From contig NZ_MSKL01000001.1 in NCBI RefSeq assembly GCF_001937665.1, forward strand, positions 1 through 57,401: 57,401 nucleotides of DNA, read 5' to 3'. Source of the DNA: Actinomyces oris (GTDB lineage: Bacteria; Actinomycetota; Actinomycetes; Actinomycetales; Actinomycetaceae). The translations under genes and the position numbers were made by a program. Of this stretch, positions 53,168 to 57,401 are shown in pieces (position 1 is the stretch's first letter; each line of letters starts with the position of its first letter). The notes under the pieces were generated by a model, which did not search any database, was not told where the DNA came from, and saw only the letters and a list, made by a program, of their open reading frames with translations.

Positions 53168-54316
53168 ATGCAGTTCGGAATCTTCACGGTTGGAGACATC
53201 ACCACCGACCCGGCCACAGGCAAGGCCCCCAGTGAGCACCAGCGCATCAAGAACACTGTCGAGATGGCGGTTCTGGCCGAGCAGGCGGGCCTGGACTTCT
53301 TCGCCACCGGGGAGCACCACAACCCGCCCTTCGCGCCGTCGTCGCCCACGACCCTGCTGGCCAACATCGCTGCACGCACGGACAAGCTGCTCCTGACCAC
53401 CGCCACCACCCTCATCACCACCAATGATCCGGTGCGTCTGGCCGAGGAGTACGCCTACCTCCAGCACCTCTCCGACGGACGCGTCGACCTCATGATGGGG
53501 CGCGGCAACACCGGACCGGTCTACCCCTGGTTCGGCAAGGACATCCGCAAGGGCATCTCGCTCGCGGTGGAGAACTACGACCTGCTGCGCCGCCTGTGGC
53601 GTGAGACCAACGTGGACTGGGAGGGCGAGTTCCGTACCGCGCTGCAGGACTTCACCTCCATGCCCCGCCCGCTCGACGGCGTCCCGCCCTTCGTGTGGCA
53701 CGCCTCCATCCGCTCGCCCCAGATCGCCGAACAGGCTGCTTACTACGGAGACGGCTACCTGCACAACAACATCTTCTGGCCCATCGACCACGTCAAGAAG
53801 ATGGTCGACCTCTACCGCGAGCGCTTCGCCTTCTACGGCCATGGCGAGCCCGAGCAGGCGATCGTGGGCCTGGGCGGCCAGATCTTCGCTGCCAGGAGCG
53901 AGGCCGAGGCCATCGAGCGCTACACCCCCTACTTCCGCAACACCTACGTCTACCAGGGTGCGGCTCTGGAGGAGATGACGCAGCACACGCCTCTCGCCGT
54001 TGGCACGCCCGAGCAGATCGTGGAGAAGTACCTGACCTACCGGGACGCGATCGGCGACTACCAGCGTCAGGCCTTCAACGTGGACCTGGGCGGCGTCCCG
54101 CACAAGGAGATCATGAAGCAGATCGAGTACCTGGGTTCCGAGATCGTCCCGGCACTGCGCGCCGAGCTGGAGCCCACCAAGCCCGAGGGTGTTCCGGAGG
54201 CACCGCTCCACCCGCGCCACCGGGCCCTGCTGGAGGGGGCCGAGCCCCCGGCTGAGGAGCCCTTCTCCCTGTCCAACGAGTTCGACCCGCTCACGGGCCG
54301 GAAGGTGAGTATCTGA
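53168..54316 (+). CDS. luciferase-like FMN-dependent monooxygenase
   Basis: A 382-residue TIM-barrel flavin enzyme of the LLM class (MQFGIFTVGDI start, FATGEHHNPPFAPSSP, LMMGRGNTGPVYPWFG). The class oxidises organic substrates with reduced FMN; the substrate here is unknown. It is paired with the FMN-reductase gene one base downstream, as in the CE1758/CE1759-type pairs of corynebacteria, so the two probably act together. The final 50 residues are a Pro/Glu-rich tail. Confidence 0.88.
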   Translation: MQFGIFTVGDITTDPATGKAPSEHQRIKNTVEMAVLAEQAGLDFFATGEHHNPPFAPSSPTTLLANIAARTDKLLLTTATTLITTNDPVRLAEEYAYLQHLSDGRVDLMMGRGNTGPVYPWFGKDIRKGISLAVENYDLLRRLWRETNVDWEGEFRTALQDFTSMPRPLDGVPPFVWHASIRSPQIAEQAAYYGDGYLHNNIFWPIDHVKKMVDLYRERFAFYGHGEPEQAIVGLGGQIFAARSEAEAIERYTPYFRNTYVYQGAALEEMTQHTPLAVGTPEQIVEKYLTYRDAIGDYQRQAFNVDLGGVPHKEIMKQIEYLGSEIVPALRAELEPTKPEGVPEAPLHPRHRALLEGAEPPAEEPFSLSNEFDPLTGRKVSI

Positions 54317-54317
54317 G

Positions 54318-55103
54318 ATGGCCCGGGAAACCTTTGACACGACGAGTGACAAGCAGGAGATGGACGACATGACCACTGGCACGGCTGCGCCCGTCGCCCC
54401 GTTCGGGGGCACCCAGTCCCTGGCCGGATCGCCGACCTATGATGCCTACGCCAATACCCAGATGGGGCGTCTGAGCCGGATCGTGGCTCTGCACGCCGGG
54501 GTCTCGGAGCCCTCGACCTCCCAGATGCTCGCCGAGCGGCTGGCTGAGTCGACTCGCAAGGCCCTGGAGTCCGACTCCCGCCTCGCCAGCATCGAGGTCA
54601 TCGGGCTCAGGCCCCTGGTCAAGGACATCGCCCTGGCCAGTGTGGGCGGATTGGTGTCTGCCGACCTGCAGAAGGTGATCGACGCCCTGTCCGCCGCCGA
54701 CGGCGTCATCCTTGTCAGCCCGGTCTTTCAGGCCTCCTACTCCGGACTGTTCAAGTCTGCCATGGATGTGCTGCCGGCCGGCACGCTTGAGGGCGTCCCC
54801 GTCCTGCTGGGGGCGACGGCCGGCACTGCGCGGCACAGTCTTGTCACCGAGATGGCGCTGCGGCCGCTGGTTGCCTACATGAAGGCCCTGCCGACGCAGA
54901 CCGCTGTCTTCGCGGCCAGTGAGGACTTTGGCGCGGCCTGGCAGACGCCGTCATCCTCTGAGAGGCCCGAGTCGCCCTTGAGCGAGCGTATGGCCCGGGC
55001 GGGGCGGGAGCTGGCCACACTCATGGAGCGCTTCCCGCGCCAGGCGCCGGTCGACCCGCTGGCCGACTTCGCGCCCATGGGGGTGCTTCTCGCAGGTCGC
55101 TGA
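54318..55103 (+). CDS. NADPH-dependent FMN reductase family protein
   Basis: A 261-residue flavodoxin-fold protein that would supply reduced FMN to the preceding monooxygenase. The flavin loop VSPVFQASYSGLFKSAMD (about 135-152) and the later LLGATAGTARHSL are typical. It has a 38-residue N-terminal lead (acidic, Thr-rich) before the core; an in-frame ATG at residue 15 or 18 could be the real start. Two hairpins follow. Confidence 0.86.
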   Translation: MARETFDTTSDKQEMDDMTTGTAAPVAPFGGTQSLAGSPTYDAYANTQMGRLSRIVALHAGVSEPSTSQMLAERLAESTRKALESDSRLASIEVIGLRPLVKDIALASVGGLVSADLQKVIDALSAADGVILVSPVFQASYSGLFKSAMDVLPAGTLEGVPVLLGATAGTARHSLVTEMALRPLVAYMKALPTQTAVFAASEDFGAAWQTPSSSERPESPLSERMARAGRELATLMERFPRQAPVDPLADFAPMGVLLAGR

Positions 55104-55136
55104 GGCCGTGAGCCTGGGGGCTCGAAGGGCAAGAGC

Positions 55137-55158
55137 CGACTCGGGTGCGCCCGAGTCG
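55137..55158 (+). terminator. hairpin after the FMN reductase gene
   Basis: CGACTCGGG and CCCGAGTCG pair perfectly (55137-55145, 55150-55158) around TGCG, 34 bp past the stop. Confidence 0.7.
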
Positions 55159-55168
55159 ATCATCCAGG

Positions 55169-55198
55169 TGGGGCCGATCGCGCGTATGGTCGGCCCCA
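55169..55198 (+). terminator. second hairpin downstream of the FMN reductase gene
   Basis: TGGGGCCGA and TCGGCCCCA (55169-55177, 55190-55198) pair around a 12-base loop, ten bases after the first hairpin; together they form a tandem terminator. Confidence 0.55.
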
Positions 55199-55480
55199 TC
55201 GGTGTCAAGGCGGCGGCGAGAGATGTCATAGGTGGAATAACGGCGGCATACCCGGCGTTGCGCGCCGGTGTTCCGTTAGGCACTGCGCGAAGGGGCTGCT
55301 ATGCTGGCGCCGTCAGCCGCGCGGATCGCACCACGCCGCTGACCGCACCAGCCCCGGACCTGAGGCTCAGGTCTCAGCAGGAACCGGCAGTGCATGACCC
55401 ACCCCCGTGAACGATTCCGGGGGAGTCTCCCCAGTTGAACGTCTCCTTCTTCGGAGCGTCATCACACCGTTAGGACACTC
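55199..55480 (+). promoter_or_regulatory. rho promoter and structured leader
   Basis: TATGCT at 55300-55305 is the likely -10 (TTAGGC 18 bases upstream is a weak -35), giving a leader of about 170 nt. The leader holds hairpins GACCTGA/TCAGGTC (55357-55373) and CCCCCG/CGGGGG near 55405-55428. AGGA five bases before GTG 55481 is the ribosome binding site. rho genes often control themselves through such leaders; that is inference here. No gene is supported in the interval. Confidence 0.5.
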
Positions 55481-57401
55481 GTGACCGAGACCTCCAGCGC
55501 CCAGCCCTCGCTTTCCACCATGCGTCTGGCCGAGCTTCAGTCGCTTGCCGGTTCCATGGGCCTCAAGGGCACCTCCCGTATGCGCAAGAGTGAGCTCGTT
55601 GCCGCTATCCGTCAGGCGCGCGGCTCCTCCGCCTCCACTCCCGACTCCCACAGCGCGTCGAACAGCTCGCCCGATGCCGGGGCGACCGACGCCGCCGACT
55701 CCTCTTCCTCCTCCTCTTCGACCGGTGAGCCCTCATCGGAGCAGCCCCAGGCCGCCGCCTCAGGGCGCTCCCGCCGCCGTCGTGCCACTGCCGCCTCCGG
55801 CTCCCCTGAGGAGCGCCGGTCCGCGCCGGTCCTCGACCTGGGCCTCGATCTGCCTGAGCGCTCCGACTCCTCCAGCGGCGACTCGGCCAAAGGCTCCGGC
55901 CATGACGAGGAGCGCCCCGCACGCAGCCGCTGGCGTGAGCGCGCCGAGCGCTCCGAGGCCGCTGAGGGTGGCGATGACCGCGACTCCCACGGCCGCTCGG
56001 AGCGGGGCGAGCGCTCCTCGCGCGATCAGCTTCGCCGCGGCCGCCGGCGCGCCCAGGCCTCCGCAGGTGCCCCCGAGAACCAGGAGCGCGCCTCGCGCGA
56101 GCCCCGCACCGACTCGCCCGAGGATCATGCCGACGCCAAGGCCGCCCTCATGCGGGACCTGGCCGATGCCACCGGAACCTCCGTCGTCGAGTCCCAGGAG
56201 CGCTCGCGTCGGGGCCGTGACGGCAATGATGACTCCGACGGCTACGACGACGAGCGCGGTGGGCGACGTCGTCGGGGCCGTAAGCGTGGACGCGACCGCT
56301 TCGACCGCGATGACCGCGACTCCGGCCGTGAGGGCCGCGACGGCAACGCCGGACGCGGCAACCGCAACCAGCCACGCGAGGACGAGGTCCTCCTGCCGGT
56401 CGCCGGCATCCTGGACGTCTCCGACAACCAGCACGCCTACCTGCGTACCTCCGGCTACCTGCCCGGCCCCAAGGACGTCTACGTCTCCAACCAGCTCATC
56501 AAGGACAACGGGCTGCGCGCCGGCGACGCCGTGACCGGCTGGGTCCGCGAGGGCGCCGAGTCCTCCACGCCCCACCAAGGTGGGCGCAACAACCGCCGTC
56601 AGAACCGGGCCGGCCGGGTCAAGTACAACCCCATGGTCAGCGTCGAGACCGTCAACGGCATGGACGCCGAGCGCTCCAAGCGCCGCCCCGAGTTCGCCAA
56701 GCTCACCCCCCTCTACCCCCAGGAGCAGCTGCGGCTGGAGACCACCCCCAAGGCCGTCACCCCGCGGATCATCGACCTGGTCTCGCCCATCGGCAAGGGG
56801 CAGCGCGGACTCATCGTCTCCCCGCCCAAGGCGGGTAAGACGATCGTCCTGCAGCAGATCGCCAACGCCATCAGCGTCAACAACCCCGAGGCCCACCTCA
56901 TGGTCGTGCTCGTCGACGAGCGCCCCGAGGAGGTCACCGACATGCAGCGCACGGTCAAAGGTGAGGTCATCGCTTCCACCTTCGACCGCCCGGCCTCCGA
57001 CCACACGATCGTGGCCGAGCTGGCCATCGAGCGCGCCAAGCGCCTCGTGGAGCTGGGCCAGGACGTCGTCGTGCTGCTGGACTCCATCACCCGCCTCGGG
57101 CGCGCCTACAACCTGGCGGCCCCGGCCAGCGGCCGGATCCTCTCCGGTGGTGTGGACGCCTCCGCCCTCTACCCGCCCAAGCGCTTCTTCGGGGCGGCCC
57201 GCAACGTGGAGAGCGGCGGCAGCCTGACCATCCTGGCCACGGCCCTGGTGGAGACCGGCTCCAAGATGGATGAGGTCATCTTCGAAGAGTTCAAGGGGAC
57301 CGGGAACATGGAGCTGCGGCTGTCGCGCCAGCTCGCCGACAAGCGCATCTTCCCGGCCGTGGACGTGGCCGCCTCCGGCACCCGCCGTGAGGAGCTGCTC
57401 A
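55481..57401 (+). CDS. rho: transcription termination factor Rho (cut by window end)
   Basis: Hexameric RNA-dependent ATPase that ends transcription. The GTG at 55481 opens 640 codons with no stop in the window. The N-terminal Rho_N helix part ([17 protein letters not shown]) comes first, then about 250 residues rich in Ser, Arg, Asp and Gly ([20 protein letters not shown]), the insertion typical of high-GC actinobacterial Rho. The cold-shock-like RNA-binding domain follows ([16 protein letters not shown]), then Walker A PPKAGKT near 448, Walker [11 protein letters not shown], and the Q/R loops ([20 protein letters not shown]). The last codons seen are RREELL, not far from the usual end. Confidence 0.95.
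   Translation, partial: MTETSSAQPSLSTMRLAELQSLAGSMGLKGTSRMRKSELVAAIRQARGSSASTPDSHSASNSSPDAGATDAADSSSSSSSTGEPSSEQPQAAASGRSRRRRATAASGSPEERRSAPVLDLGLDLPERSDSSSGDSAKGSGHDEERPARSRWRERAERSEAAEGGDDRDSHGRSERGERSSRDQLRRGRRRAQASAGAPENQERASREPRTDSPEDHADAKAALMRDLADATGTSVVESQERSRRGRDGNDDSDGYDDERGGRRRRGRKRGRDRFDRDDRDSGREGRDGNAGRGNRNQPREDEVLLPVAGILDVSDNQHAYLRTSGYLPGPKDVYVSNQLIKDNGLRAGDAVTGWVREGAESSTPHQGGRNNRRQNRAGRVKYNPMVSVETVNGMDAERSKRRPEFAKLTPLYPQEQLRLETTPKAVTPRIIDLVSPIGKGQRGLIVSPPKAGKTIVLQQIANAISVNNPEAHLMVVLVDERPEEVTDMQRTVKGEVIASTFDRPASDHTIVAELAIERAKRLVELGQDVVVLLDSITRLGRAYNLAAPASGRILSGGVDASALYPPKRFFGAARNVESGGSLTILATALVETGSKMDEVIFEEFKGTGNMELRLSRQLADKRIFPAVDVAASGTRREELL

Noticed and set aside
55108-55410. 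A 100-codon open frame between the FMN reductase gene and rho
   Set aside because: It covers two hairpin terminators and the rho promoter and shows no family features.
55545-56534. A 329-codon open frame on the plus strand within rho
   Set aside because: It is an out-of-frame reading of the rho insert; the frame from GTG 55481 carries all Rho motifs.
1-57401. CRISPR arrays, insertion sequences, prophage or att sites
   Set aside because: No regularly spaced repeats, transposase motifs, integrase or phage genes were seen; the only tandem repeat is inside the adhesin stalk.

Overview
The window is high-GC DNA (near 70% G+C by eye, with coding third positions almost all G or C) from an actinobacterium. 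The gene set fits an oral Actinomyces of the oris/naeslundii/viscosus type: fused E1/E2 2-oxoglutarate decarboxylase, monomeric isocitrate dehydrogenase, 24-residue bL37, a SigH/SigR sigma factor with a zinc anti-sigma factor, an LAXTG-anchored surface protein, and Rho with a long Arg/Asp/Gly-rich insert. The genus call is inference. No insertion sequence, prophage, CRISPR array or rRNA was seen.

The left 25 kb is a nitrate-to-nitrite-to-NO block. On the minus strand lie narK, narGHJI, modA, a fused modB-modC gene and moeB/moeZ. Around and beyond narK is a nearly complete molybdenum-cofactor set: mogA, mobA, moaC, moeA, moaE, moaD and moaA. A DUF2249 gene follows. Then comes a plus-strand operon, overlapping at ATGA, of two polytopic membrane proteins (the first NnrS-like) and a membrane-anchored copper nitrite reductase with an extra N-terminal cupredoxin domain. 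A convergent winged-helix regulator with three cysteines in its C-terminal half closes the block. Together these genes import and export nitrate/nitrite, import molybdate, build and guanylylate molybdopterin, reduce nitrate at the membrane, and reduce nitrite to NO outside the cell.

From 25 to 34 kb is housekeeping: rsgA, aroA and icd (overlapping minus-strand genes), a DoxX protein, the sigR/rsrA-type redox stress pair, bL37, a YczE-family membrane protein and an SGNH-fold protein with an altered active site. From 34 to 48 kb are kgd, two CNNM/CorC transporters led by a possible 46-residue ORF, an M23 peptidase with a very long disordered cytoplasmic part, a glycerophosphodiesterase, tRNA-Arg(CCG), argS and lysA. 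From 48 to 57.4 kb are an LAHTG surface adhesin behind an AT-richer leader, a 55-residue leaderless small gene, hom-thrB, a flavin monooxygenase/FMN reductase pair, and rho, cut by the window end.

A theme in the non-coding DNA is the leaderless gene: a TANNNT -10 box 6 or 7 nt before the start codon for mogA, moaA, the NnrS-like gene, the regulator, argS and the 55-residue gene. The points most worth checking are the split nitrite-reductase module with its Cys-bearing regulator, a second longer sigma isoform behind a self-recognised promoter, the small genes, and the AATTAGG palindrome between narK and mogA.
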